The position numbers were made by a program, and so were the translations under genes. Shown here piece after piece: positions 7,969 to 15,676 of a DNA stretch of 22,151 nucleotides; positions within the stretch are counted from its first letter, which is position 1, and each line of letters starts with the position of its first letter. Under the pieces are notes generated by a model. It was not told the origin of the DNA and did not search any database. It worked only from the letters and a program-made list of their open reading frames with translations. The stretch comes from CAZDBA01 sp964503615 (GTDB lineage Bacteria; Planctomycetota; Planctomycetia; Pirellulales; Pirellulaceae). The DNA lies in assembly GCA_964503615.1 (NCBI GenBank), contig CAZDBA010000082.1:1-22151 (forward strand), read 5' to 3'.

Positions 7969-9105
7969 TCAATCGTCCAGAACATCGCGATACAGTCGAG
8001 CCAGATTCTGCCCGGCAAAATGGTCGGCAAAGTTCTCAACCGCTCTCGTCCTCAAGCGTTGACTGAGGTCGGCATAAAACTTGTCATCGGTAAACAAGCG
8101 TTCAAAGTCAAAACAATTCCGGTAGTTGTCACAAGGCGGAACAATCAATTCCTCCAACCCAACAAGGATCTCACGCGTGCCGCCGACATCAGTCGTTACC
8201 ATCGGCAAACCGGACGCAGCCGCTTCTAGCAATACACGGCCAAGCGGTTCCTGTCGTGGCATGTGAACCAACAGATTGCATTCGCGCATCAACTGGTCAA
8301 CATCATCGCGACGCCCAAGCCAATGGACGTGACCGGGCGGAAACTGGTTTGCCGTCTCGTGTAGCTGTTGCTCATAGTGGATCGCTTCGGCCTTTTGCGA
8401 ATGCCGTTGGCCAACTAATAGCAAATGGACGTCTTCGTGTTTGGTGATCGGATCTTGCATCGTTTCCAGCACCGACTCGATCCCTTTACGCATTCCGATC
8501 TGGCCAATGTAGATTGCCAAAAACGATGTATTGGTCAGTTGCAACTCTTTACGAATGCCAGTCGCAAGGCCGTCGATCGCGACTCGAGATTCAGGCGGGT
8601 AAAATCGTTCCAGATCGACACCGTTGTGCAGCACGCGCAATTTCGATTCGTCCATCCCTTTGGATTGGTGAAAGTCCGCCGTCGCTTTTGAAACCGCAAC
8701 GATCCGATCCAGGCAATTGATGTCGGCAATCGCTTTCGCGCTTAATTTGATGATGTCGCGCAAATGGCCCAACGATGGAACGTTCAATTCCTGAGTGACC
8801 GGACCCAACAAACGACTCATGGAAAGACTGTTTGCATGAACCAGGTCTGGCGAAACTTCTTGAATGATCGTCTTCAACGCGTCGCGAATCTGTTCCTGGG
8901 AAAGTCGATTACCCGCCAGACCTTTCAACCATAGCGGATAGACAGTCGCCCCCGCATCTTCCAGCGCAATCGAAAACTCGGAATCGGCGGGGACCGCGGC
9001 CATCACATCCCAACCGGCCGCATCAAGAAACGGAATCGTAGCTAAAAACGAATTCTCACCGCCGTTGCGAACACCATACTCGCCCAACACAAGAACTGAT
9101 GGCAT
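7969..9105 (-). CDS. Glycosyltransferase family 4 (GT-B, group 1)
   Basis: Retaining GT-B glycosyltransferase of 378 residues, the usual length. The N-terminal half begins VLVLGEYGVRNGGENSF, a Gly-rich acceptor-side loop. The C-terminal half has the nucleotide-sugar binding site: YIGQIGMRKGIE (199-210), VHWLGRRDDV (260-269), and the EPLGRVLLE motif with Glu286 and Glu294 in the E-x7-E arrangement, followed by ASGLPMVTTDVGGTREIL. No signal peptide or membrane helix is seen, so it is probably cytoplasmic or peripheral at the membrane, acting in glycan or exopolysaccharide assembly. Donor and acceptor cannot be inferred. It follows the oxidoreductase beta gene by 122 bp on the same strand, with no functional link visible and no other glycan genes in the window. 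Confidence 0.9.
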   Translation of the reverse strand: MPSVLVLGEYGVRNGGENSFLATIPFLDAAGWDVMAAVPADSEFSIALEDAGATVYPLWLKGLAGNRLSQEQIRDALKTIIQEVSPDLVHANSLSMSRLLGPVTQELNVPSLGHLRDIIKLSAKAIADINCLDRIVAVSKATADFHQSKGMDESKLRVLHNGVDLERFYPPESRVAIDGLATGIRKELQLTNTSFLAIYIGQIGMRKGIESVLETMQDPITKHEDVHLLLVGQRHSQKAEAIHYEQQLHETANQFPPGHVHWLGRRDDVDQLMRECNLLVHMPRQEPLGRVLLEAAASGLPMVTTDVGGTREILVGLEELIVPPCDNYRNCFDFERLFTDDKFYADLSQRLRTRAVENFADHFAGQNLARLYRDVLDD

Positions 9106-9227
9106 AGGGCACGCTCTTTCTGGAACGGATGCAACAAGAATCGAAACTCAATGTTGCCATTAATGTCGCTTGATTCTCTGAATCGAAACCGGAAAACCGG
9201 CTGGGAACAATCTTGTACCTACTCGGG

Positions 9228-10247
9228 CTACTCGGCGACGGTCCAAGTGTCACCGCTGGTGAACAAGTCTTCCAACTTTCCATCGCCGTTCTTTTCGCGA
9301 GCCATTTCAACTTGCTGGTTGATTAGGCTGTCGTAAGTCGGACGTTCCACCGCTCGAAAAACTCCGATCGGCTCTGGAAATTCAGGGTGAAGCAAGCGGC
9401 TGAGCATAAAGGCGAGATTCGGATTGTCCGCTTTTTCATCGTGGAACAGCAAATCATCAGTCGCAATCGCCCCGTTCTCCAAGCTGACCACCTCAGGCGT
9501 CATTCCGTTCATGCGAATGCCCTGTTTCCCGTCGTCGAACACCATCGGCTTGCCATGCTCTAGCACGAGATTCGTCTTGCCCTTGGTCGCCTTGTCTTTC
9601 ATATAGTCCCAAGCGCCGTCATTGAACACGTTGCAGTTTTGGTAAACCTCGATAAAAGAAGTTCCCGTGTGCTCAGCAGCGCGAGTCAACGTTTGGACCA
9701 TGTGTTTGATATTCGTATCTACCGTGCGTGCAACAAAAGTCGCTTCTGCAGCTACGGCAACCGAGATCGGTTTCAGCGGATGGTCGATTGAGCCCAACGG
9801 TGTACTCTTGGTTACCGAGCCAACTGGCGAAGTCGGTGAATACTGTCCCTTGGTCAATCCGTAAATGCTGTTGTTGAACAGCACGATATTCAGGTCCACA
9901 TTTCGACGCAAAACATGCAACAGGTGATTTCCACCGATGCTCAACGCGTCACCATCACCCGTGATCACGAAAACACTCAAATCGGGCCGAGTCGATTTCA
10001 GGCCGGTCGCAAAAGCGGGTGCTCGGCCGTGAATGCTGTGCATACCATAAGTGTTCATGTAATACGGAAAGCGGCTTGAGCAACCAATTCCCGAAATGAA
10101 CACGATCTCTTCACGAGGAATGCCCAGCGTCGGCAAGACCTTTTTCATCTGCGCAAGGATCGAATAGTCACCACATCCCGGGCACCAACGTACGTCTTGA
10201 TCCGAAGCAAAATCTGCAGGTTTCAAAACTGGAAGTTCTACACTCAT
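9228..10247 (-). CDS. korB: 2-oxoacid:ferredoxin oxidoreductase, beta subunit (likely 2-oxoglutarate)
   Basis: Thiamine-diphosphate subunit of a two-subunit OFOR that oxidatively decarboxylates a 2-oxoacid to the acyl-CoA and reduces ferredoxin. The 339 residues are typical of this class. The N-terminal WCPGCGD (Cys22, Cys25), Cys56 (GIGCSSRF) and a later Cys in EVYQNCNVF are the expected 4Fe-4S ligands. GDGDALSIGGNHLLH (97-111) and NNSIYGLTKGQYSPTS form the TPP/Mg site. The GQYSPTS wording favours 2-oxoglutarate over pyruvate; that is inference. It lies 85 bp downstream of the alpha subunit gene on the same strand, so the two are very likely co-transcribed. No separate delta (ferredoxin) subunit gene is present. 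The C-terminal extension (about 280-339) is ordinary for the two-subunit type. Confidence 0.93.
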   Translation of the reverse strand: MSVELPVLKPADFASDQDVRWCPGCGDYSILAQMKKVLPTLGIPREEIVFISGIGCSSRFPYYMNTYGMHSIHGRAPAFATGLKSTRPDLSVFVITGDGDALSIGGNHLLHVLRRNVDLNIVLFNNSIYGLTKGQYSPTSPVGSVTKSTPLGSIDHPLKPISVAVAAEATFVARTVDTNIKHMVQTLTRAAEHTGTSFIEVYQNCNVFNDGAWDYMKDKATKGKTNLVLEHGKPMVFDDGKQGIRMNGMTPEVVSLENGAIATDDLLFHDEKADNPNLAFMLSRLLHPEFPEPIGVFRAVERPTYDSLINQQVEMAREKNGDGKLEDLFTSGDTWTVAE

Positions 10248-10332
10248 AACTCAAAGTACTTTCTTCAGGTTGCTTTGATCGCAACATTGGGCAGCAAAGA
10301 GCCACCAAAACTAAATCGGTTAAACAGTTGGC

Positions 10333-12189
10333 TTAAGCAAGTGGCTCGATCGCTTCGACAAGCTCACTCACGTGAAAAGGTTTGCCTTTGATTTTATTCA
10401 ATCCCTTGGCATCGACCATAAACTCGTTTCGCAACAAGAAACGCAACTGGCCTGTGTTCAGTTCGGGCACAAGGACATTTTCAAAGTTCGCAAGGACTTC
10501 GCCCAAATTCGCTGGAAAAGGATTCAACCATCGCAAGTGGACATGGGAAACCGACTTGCCCGCTTCACGGCAACGATTGACCGCAGTGTGGCAAGCACCG
10601 TAAGTTCCGCCCCAACTGATGACGAGCAGTTTTCCGGATGAATCCCCTTCGACGACAGCAGGCCCGATCGAGTCCGCAACATTGCGAACCTTTTGAGCGC
10701 GGAACTCGGTCATCTGTTGATGGTTGTCCGGGTCGTAGCTGACATTGCCCGTACCGTCCTGTTTTTCCAAACCGCCGACGCGATGCATCAAGCCCGGTGT
10801 GCCCGGAATCGCCCACGGTCGCGCGAGGTTTTCATCACGCTTGTACGGCAGGAACGTTTCGCCATCGTCAGTCGGATGAGTGATTTTTATCTTTTCCAGT
10901 TTCGATGTATCCGGAATCAACCAAGGCTCTGCTCCATTGGCGATGTAGCCATCGGACAAAATGATTACCGGCGTCATGAACTTGGTCGCAACTCGCCAAG
11001 CCTCGATGGCGACGTCGAAACAGTCACCAGGGCTGCTGGCGGCAATCACAGGTAGAGGTGAATCACCATTGCGGCCAAACATAGCCATGTGCAGATCAGA
11101 CTGCTCAGTTTTTGTCGGCAAACCTGTGCTAGGTCCACCGCGCTGGACGTCGATAATGATCATGGGCAACTCGAGGATCAGCCCCAAGCCCATTCCTTCG
11201 CCTTTGAGTGCGATACCGGGTCCACTACTGGCGGTGACAGCCATCGAACCACCGAACGCTGCGCCAACGGTTGAGCACATGGCGGCGATTTCATCTTCGG
11301 CTTGAAACGTTCTCACGCCAAAATGTTTGTACTTGCTCAAGTGGTGCAAAATGTCACTGGCAGGCGTGATCGGATACGTACCGTAGAAGAGATCTTTATC
11401 GCTCAGCTTTGAAGCCGCAATCAAACCCCAAGCCAAAGCCTGGTTACCCATGATGTTGCGGTACTCTCCGCTGTCGAGACTGGCCGCGGGAACTTGGTAC
11501 GTCGAGGCGAAAGCTTCCGTGGTTTCGCCATAGTGCCAACCTGCCTTGAGCGCCAACGTGTTCGCTTTGAGGACGTCTTCTTTACTTTTGAATTTGGTTT
11601 CGATGAATCGTAACGTTGGAGCCACGTCCCTTCCGTACAGCCAGAACACAAGGCCCATCGCGAAAAAGTTCTTGCACCGATCAGCGAACTTGACCGACAG
11701 CCCGGTTTCTTCGACAGCCCCACGAGTCAGCTTGGTCATTTCGACTTCGATCACTCGAAAGCCATCAATCGTGCCATCGGTTCTGGGATCCACCTCCAGC
11801 TTGGCCAATTTCAAATCTTTCGCTTCGAAGCTATTTGAATTCAGGATCAAGATCCCGTTCGGCTTCAGATCGGCAATGTTCGTGATCAAAGCGGCCGGGT
11901 TCATGCAAATCAATGCATCCAGGCCATCGCCAGGTGTAAAGATCTCTTCGGACGCGAACTGAACTTGAAAACCACTTACGCCAGCCCGAGTTCCCCGGGG
12001 AGCACGAATCTCGGCTGGGAAGTCAGGAAAGGTCGCGACATCGTTTCCCGAAAGCGCGGAGGTATTGGTAAGCTGCGTTCCCAATAGCTGCATGCCGTCA
12101 CCCGAATCGCCCGCCAAGCGGACAGTTACGCCTGAAACGGCTTCGGAGGGTTTGGAGGAGGGGGGAAACTGTTCTGTTGAGCTAATCAT
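10333..12189 (-). CDS. korA: 2-oxoacid:ferredoxin oxidoreductase, gamma-alpha fused subunit
   Basis: Partner of the beta subunit next to it. The 618 residues contain an N-terminal gamma domain (about 20-210, starting VRLAGDSGDGMQLLG) fused to the alpha pyrimidine-binding domain (GTYPITPASD, FQAEDEIAA, SSGPGIALKGEG, QRGGPSTGLPTKTEQSDL, GRNGDSPLP) and a C-terminal transketolase-like domain. GRNGD with TKTEQSDL is usual for 2-oxoglutarate enzymes. The open frame continues 39 codons upstream to a TTG, but that stretch is unlike the family, so the ATG at 12189 is used; it has no clear Shine-Dalgarno. It is divergent to ndk across 226 bp and precedes the beta gene by 85 bp. The product should supply succinyl-CoA or reduced ferredoxin to central metabolism. 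Confidence 0.94.
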   Translation of the reverse strand: MISSTEQFPPSSKPSEAVSGVTVRLAGDSGDGMQLLGTQLTNTSALSGNDVATFPDFPAEIRAPRGTRAGVSGFQVQFASEEIFTPGDGLDALICMNPAALITNIADLKPNGILILNSNSFEAKDLKLAKLEVDPRTDGTIDGFRVIEVEMTKLTRGAVEETGLSVKFADRCKNFFAMGLVFWLYGRDVAPTLRFIETKFKSKEDVLKANTLALKAGWHYGETTEAFASTYQVPAASLDSGEYRNIMGNQALAWGLIAASKLSDKDLFYGTYPITPASDILHHLSKYKHFGVRTFQAEDEIAAMCSTVGAAFGGSMAVTASSGPGIALKGEGMGLGLILELPMIIIDVQRGGPSTGLPTKTEQSDLHMAMFGRNGDSPLPVIAASSPGDCFDVAIEAWRVATKFMTPVIILSDGYIANGAEPWLIPDTSKLEKIKITHPTDDGETFLPYKRDENLARPWAIPGTPGLMHRVGGLEKQDGTGNVSYDPDNHQQMTEFRAQKVRNVADSIGPAVVEGDSSGKLLVISWGGTYGACHTAVNRCREAGKSVSHVHLRWLNPFPANLGEVLANFENVLVPELNTGQLRFLLRNEFMVDAKGLNKIKGKPFHVSELVEAIEPLA

Positions 12190-12321
12190 TCTTATAAGGC
12201 GACGACCATTTGCCCACGCTTTTATGAAATAGCTAATGCCCAGCGTGTTGGTCTTGCTCCTGATGACCTGAGTGGTTAGCACCGACTTTTGCGGCACTTT
12301 CTCCAATAGTTTCGCAGACAG

Positions 12322-12341
12322 TCCCCATTTCCGGAAGGGGG
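12322..12341. repeat. Inverted repeat in the korA-ndk divergent region
   Basis: TCCCC (12322-12326) and GGGGA (12337-12341) flank the perfect palindrome TTCCGGAA (12329-12336). The element lies just upstream of a possible ndk -35 (TTGTGC, 12344-12349) and between the two divergent genes, a plausible operator site. No regulator family is recognised. Confidence 0.35.
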
Positions 12342-12388
12342 AATTGTGCTAAACTTTCCAGCTTTGATATACGAGGTCCCCTTAAGAA

Positions 12389-12408
12389 TGGCCAAATCGG
12401 CCACAGGA
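12389..12408 (+). promoter_or_regulatory. ndk leader: hairpin and ribosome binding site
   Basis: TGGCC/GGCCA (12389-12393 and 12399-12403) forms a 5-bp hairpin that ends directly before AGGA (12405-12408), which is spaced 7 nt from the ndk ATG. The AGGA is a good Shine-Dalgarno and fixes the start. The hairpin could modulate access to it; that is inference. Confidence 0.45.
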
Positions 12409-12415
12409 AATACAG

Positions 12416-12877
12416 ATGGAACAAACACTTATTTTGCTCAAACCTGATTGTGTCGAACGTCGCTTGATTGGCCGCATCATCGCCCGCTTCGAAGACAAAG
12501 CCCTAAGTGTGGTTGGCATGAAAATGATCCGAATCACTCCTGATCTGGCCAAACAACACTACGCCGAACATGCAGAGAAAGCTTGGTACCCGGCTCTTGA
12601 GTCGTTTATCACCGGCGCGCCTGTCGTTGCCATGGTTCTGGAAGGCCTAAACGCAATCGCCGTTGTACGAGCAATGTTAGGAGCAACCAACGGACTCGAA
12701 GCTGCTCCCGGCACAATTCGAGGCGATTTCAGCAGCAGCCGTCAAATGAATCTGGTTCACGCTTCCGACGGAAGTGAAGCGGCCACCAAAGAGATAGCGT
12801 TGTACTTCGGTGATGGAGCGGTCGTCGAACATACTCCTTGCCTGACACCTTGGTTCCGAGCAAGCGACGAAGCGTAG
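12416..12877 (+). CDS. ndk: Nucleoside diphosphate kinase
   Basis: Ndk transfers the gamma phosphate from NTPs to NDPs through a phosphohistidine, balancing nucleotide pools in the cytoplasm. At 153 residues it has the normal length. The ATP-site Lys9 (LLKPD), the GPVVAMVLEG-like core (GAPVVAMVLEG), GTIRGDF (99-105) and the active-site NLVHASDGSEAA are present. His115 is the predicted phosphorylated residue. The usual HGSDS reads HASDG here, keeping the Ser and Asp but replacing two small residues, a mild variation. The start is set by an AGGA Shine-Dalgarno. The gene is divergent from the oxidoreductase genes and followed by two hairpins, the second a good intrinsic terminator, so it appears monocistronic. 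Confidence 0.96.
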   Translation: MEQTLILLKPDCVERRLIGRIIARFEDKALSVVGMKMIRITPDLAKQHYAEHAEKAWYPALESFITGAPVVAMVLEGLNAIAVVRAMLGATNGLEAAPGTIRGDFSSSRQMNLVHASDGSEAATKEIALYFGDGAVVEHTPCLTPWFRASDEA

Positions 12878-12916
12878 ATCGGTAACACGCTTTCTAAAGC
12901 AAAGTTTCAAGCAACG

Positions 12917-12943
12917 TTTGTTCCGCAAACGATGCGGAACAAA
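12917..12943. terminator. Perfect 10-bp hairpin after ndk
   Basis: TTTGTTCCGC and GCGGAACAAA pair perfectly around a 7-nt loop, starting 40 nt after the ndk stop. Only TTT follows the stem, so it is a weak intrinsic terminator by itself and may protect the ndk mRNA 3' end. Confidence 0.5.
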
Positions 12944-12966
12944 TTTAGTGCAATCCAGCAAAACAA

Positions 12967-12994
12967 AGTCTTGGTTTACTCCAGGACTTTTTTT
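12967..12994 (+). terminator. Intrinsic terminator of ndk
   Basis: AGTCTTGG and CCAGGACT form an 8-bp stem (one G-U pair) with a 6-nt loop, followed at once by seven T. This is the canonical Rho-independent form and lies about 90 nt after the ndk stop, before the next plus-strand gene. Confidence 0.75.
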
Positions 12995-13026
12995 AATCCA
13001 ATTCAAACCCTCGAAAGTTATTTCCA

Positions 13027-13722
13027 ATGGCAGAACCGATCGAAATTCTCGACGCACCCGAGTTTTGGCGGTACTACCAGTTTGGCGATGCGGCAATACC
13101 GGATGATGTTCTAAATTGCTATCTGGGAAAACAATACAGCGAAGAACACGAACAGGATTGGTACGACGACCTGACAATTACGTTACCGCTGTTCGACGAG
13201 TTTGAATTGGAGTTCGCAATTGGCTTCAACTACTGGTGCATCAACCTCGTATTTCGAAACGTAAAGAAAAACAGCCTTCACCAATGTGGCTGGTGGGACG
13301 AATCTCGTTGGCATCCGTATGCGATCCAATGGGAAGAGCTGAAGATCCTTTACCGACATTGGCAAGCGGAACCAAACACGATTCCGATCGAGCCAGAACA
13401 AGCTCTGCTTTTGCTGGCCAAGTTCGTAGGGCTGGGCAAACAAGAACGAAAACAAAAAAAGGAATACGAGAAACAGCTCGCTAAAGCTTACGAGTTGTTA
13501 AACATTCTGCGCCCAAAAGAGGTTCAGAATCTTACCGGAGCGACCATCATGGAACCGCCGGATGATGACTACACATGGTCAGATGATAAACGGCTTGGAA
13601 AAGTCTTCAGTGGGGAGTACCCCTGTTATTCGATCCGCAACGCAGACCACGAAGGGGAATTGAACGAGGATTTCCCATTCCAGGATTGGAAGCGACTGAT
13701 GACCATGCTCGGCACCGCGTAA
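13027..13722 (+). CDS. Unrecognised Trp-rich cytoplasmic protein
   Basis: I do not recognise this 231-residue protein. It has no signal peptide or membrane segment and is acidic and aromatic-rich. Residues 66-110 hold a Trp cluster (FNYWCINLVF, then QCGWWDESRWHPYAIQWEEL), followed by a Lys/Glu-rich helical stretch near 140-153 (GKQERKQKKEYEKQLAK) and an acidic C-terminal third (EPPDDDYTWSDD). The composition and the single long frame support coding. The start is the first ATG and lacks a Shine-Dalgarno; it lies 33 nt after the T-run of the ndk terminator, so its promoter must overlap that terminator. A 358-bp gap follows before the porin. The build is reminiscent of small immunity or accessory proteins, but no toxin gene is nearby, so no function is proposed. 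Confidence 0.75.
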   Translation: MAEPIEILDAPEFWRYYQFGDAAIPDDVLNCYLGKQYSEEHEQDWYDDLTITLPLFDEFELEFAIGFNYWCINLVFRNVKKNSLHQCGWWDESRWHPYAIQWEELKILYRHWQAEPNTIPIEPEQALLLLAKFVGLGKQERKQKKEYEKQLAKAYELLNILRPKEVQNLTGATIMEPPDDDYTWSDDKRLGKVFSGEYPCYSIRNADHEGELNEDFPFQDWKRLMTMLGTA

Positions 13723-14080
13723 GTGCGACCACTCCGTTTACATTTACACTACTTCTCCGCCAGTTCTGACGGTTAGCGTGTACTTGAACGTTTCGTCCGT
13801 CTAAACCAAATCTTCACATTTGCCCTGCTGCGTAGTCGTGCCCGTATTTGAAGTTTAGCACCATGGATTCGGTTCAAGGGGTCGCTTCGGTTGTCCCTTT
13901 AAACTTTGCGGCCTATGCCAATTTTAACCTGTTAAAGAATTCGGCTTGTTCCGCTTTCTCTAATTTTCACTCGGCGAATTTGGGCGTTTCCTCAAATCTG
14001 GCAAGACCCAAGTAATGCCTATTTGACTTACAGCCCGAAGTTACCTTCCAGCACGGAAGAACTTTGTAACCGAGAAAATT
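13723..14080. other. 358-bp gap upstream of the porin gene
   Basis: No gene is visible. The gap contains a 6-bp hairpin (AAGGGG/TCCCTT, near 13877-13900) that may close the previous transcript, a perfect inverted repeat TTTAAC-CT-GTTAAA (13923-13936), and a TTGACT (near 14023) without a convincing -10 box. The porin promoter must lie here, but I cannot place it confidently. Confidence 0.4.
13923..13936. repeat. Inverted repeat TTTAAC-CT-GTTAAA
   Basis: A perfect 6-bp dyad with a 2-bp centre lies about 145 bp upstream of the porin start. It could be an operator for the porin unit, but it is short and AT-rich, so chance is possible. Confidence 0.25.
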
Positions 14081-15604
14081 ATGTTGAAAAACCTTTTGAC
14101 CAGCGTTTGCATCGTGTCGCTAGTGGCCGTTAGCCAAATCCTTGTTGCACAGGATCACACGATTGGAGCAGGTTACCGCATGCAAGAAAAAGAGGACTCT
14201 ACAGACAAGCTGTTTGAAGAGATGGAGAAGATGCAACTCCGCCTTCGAGAGATGGAAGTCGAACTTGAACAGAAGCTCAGTTTCGATCCAGAAGAAGTTG
14301 CAAAGGAGAACGAAGAAGCTCACGAGGCTTTCGACAAACAGTTCGCTGACATCGGAAAAGCGATCGAAGAACAAGAGGAAGAAATCGACGCGTTGGGTGA
14401 CGCCAACAAAGGATTCATCATTCCCGGTATTGGTGAGGCACGAAAAGTAAAGTTCTTTGGTCGTGTTCACCTTGATTATTGGGCTTTCCCCGACGCTGAT
14501 GAGGAAATCATCCAGTTTGAAGGTGGAGACCCCCAAGACCGTTTTAACTTTCGCCGGTTGCGAATCGGTACTTCGGGTAATTTGACCAGTAACGTCTTTT
14601 ATAAGTACGAAGGTGAATTCGCGGGTGGAGTCGATCCCTCATATCGAGACGCTTACATCGGTGTCAAAGACCTTCCGTTTCTTAACACTTTGATCATTGG
14701 TAACCACAAGCGTCCGTACGGTCTGGACCACTTGAACAGTAGTCGAACGAACATCTTTATCGAGCGTCCATTCATTGTCGAAGCGTTCAACGAAGACGCG
14801 CGTCGTTTGGGTATTTCCAGTAACTACCTTTCAAAGGATCAAAAGATCAACGCAAGATATGGTGTCTGGAACCGGCGTTTGACTCAGACTAGCGATGGAT
14901 TTACCGGCGATCATTACCAACTGGAAGTTGCCGGACGTTTGGCTTCTACGCCTTGGTATGACGAATCGTCAGGAGGACGCGGCTACTTGCACTTGGCCGT
15001 TAGTGGCTCAGTCGGAACTCCGGACGGTCGCGGTGGTGAGGACAACGAACTTCGATTCCGTACTCGCCCTGAGGCGCGTTCTGACAATCGCTGGCTCGAC
15101 ACGGGACGAATCGCGGGAGCAGATGTCGCTTCACTCATCGGTCTTGAGGGTGCTTTAAACCTGGGACCTTGGCACTTTAACGCTGAATACCTTCACTCAA
15201 ATGTTGAAAGGTCAGGTGACTTTGGGGGCGACTCGCTGCAGTTCCACGGTGGTTACTTCCAACTCGCGTATATGCTGACAGGTGAACACCAAAGCTGGCA
15301 GCGAAAAACAGGAACGATCGGACGCGTCAAGCCGTTCGAGAACTTCTTCGCAGTACGAGACAAGAACTCAAACGTTCAACGTGGTTTGGGCGCTTGGCAA
15401 ATCGCCGCTCGTTACTCGTACGCCGACTTGACCGACCAGGACATCGTCGGCGGACGTGGAACTTCACTCACGCTCGGTTTGAACTGGTGGTGGACACCGC
15501 ACACAAGATGGCAGTTTAACTACATCAACGGTGAAATTGATGATTCTGACATCGGTATCGGCAACTACGACATCTTTGGAATGCGTTTCATGGTCGACTT
15601 TTAG
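14081..15604 (+). CDS. Phosphate-selective-type outer-membrane porin (OprO/OprP family)
   Basis: Predicted outer-membrane beta-barrel of 507 residues. A signal peptide (1-23, ending ILVA) precedes a coiled-coil segment (about 37-107, heptad-like EEMEKMQLRLREMEVELE), then a barrel from about 120: KVKFFGRVHLDYWAF, FNFRRLRIGTSGNL, FYKYEGEFAGG, DAYIGVKDLPFLNTLIIGNHKRPYGLDHL. These are typical of the OprO/OprP porin family. It ends in MRFMVDF with the C-terminal Phe usual for outer-membrane barrels. Members of the family carry anions such as phosphate or polyphosphate, but specificity cannot be read here. The coiled coil could trimerise or reach the peptidoglycan. The start is the first ATG, with only a weak GAG upstream. 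The Cys-rich gene follows 72 bp downstream without a clear terminator between. Confidence 0.9.
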   Translation: MLKNLLTSVCIVSLVAVSQILVAQDHTIGAGYRMQEKEDSTDKLFEEMEKMQLRLREMEVELEQKLSFDPEEVAKENEEAHEAFDKQFADIGKAIEEQEEEIDALGDANKGFIIPGIGEARKVKFFGRVHLDYWAFPDADEEIIQFEGGDPQDRFNFRRLRIGTSGNLTSNVFYKYEGEFAGGVDPSYRDAYIGVKDLPFLNTLIIGNHKRPYGLDHLNSSRTNIFIERPFIVEAFNEDARRLGISSNYLSKDQKINARYGVWNRRLTQTSDGFTGDHYQLEVAGRLASTPWYDESSGGRGYLHLAVSGSVGTPDGRGGEDNELRFRTRPEARSDNRWLDTGRIAGADVASLIGLEGALNLGPWHFNAEYLHSNVERSGDFGGDSLQFHGGYFQLAYMLTGEHQSWQRKTGTIGRVKPFENFFAVRDKNSNVQRGLGAWQIAARYSYADLTDQDIVGGRGTSLTLGLNWWWTPHTRWQFNYINGEIDDSDIGIGNYDIFGMRFMVDF

Positions 15605-15676
15605 CGGACCAGAGCTATATCCGCCTCAACTCGTAAATCATTCACGTAAACAAACTAACAGAAAAGTGTGACAATC

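Noticed and set aside
12388..12445. Short upstream frame of 19 codons overlapping the ndk start
   Set aside because: It lacks its own ribosome binding site and is out of frame with ndk; probably chance.
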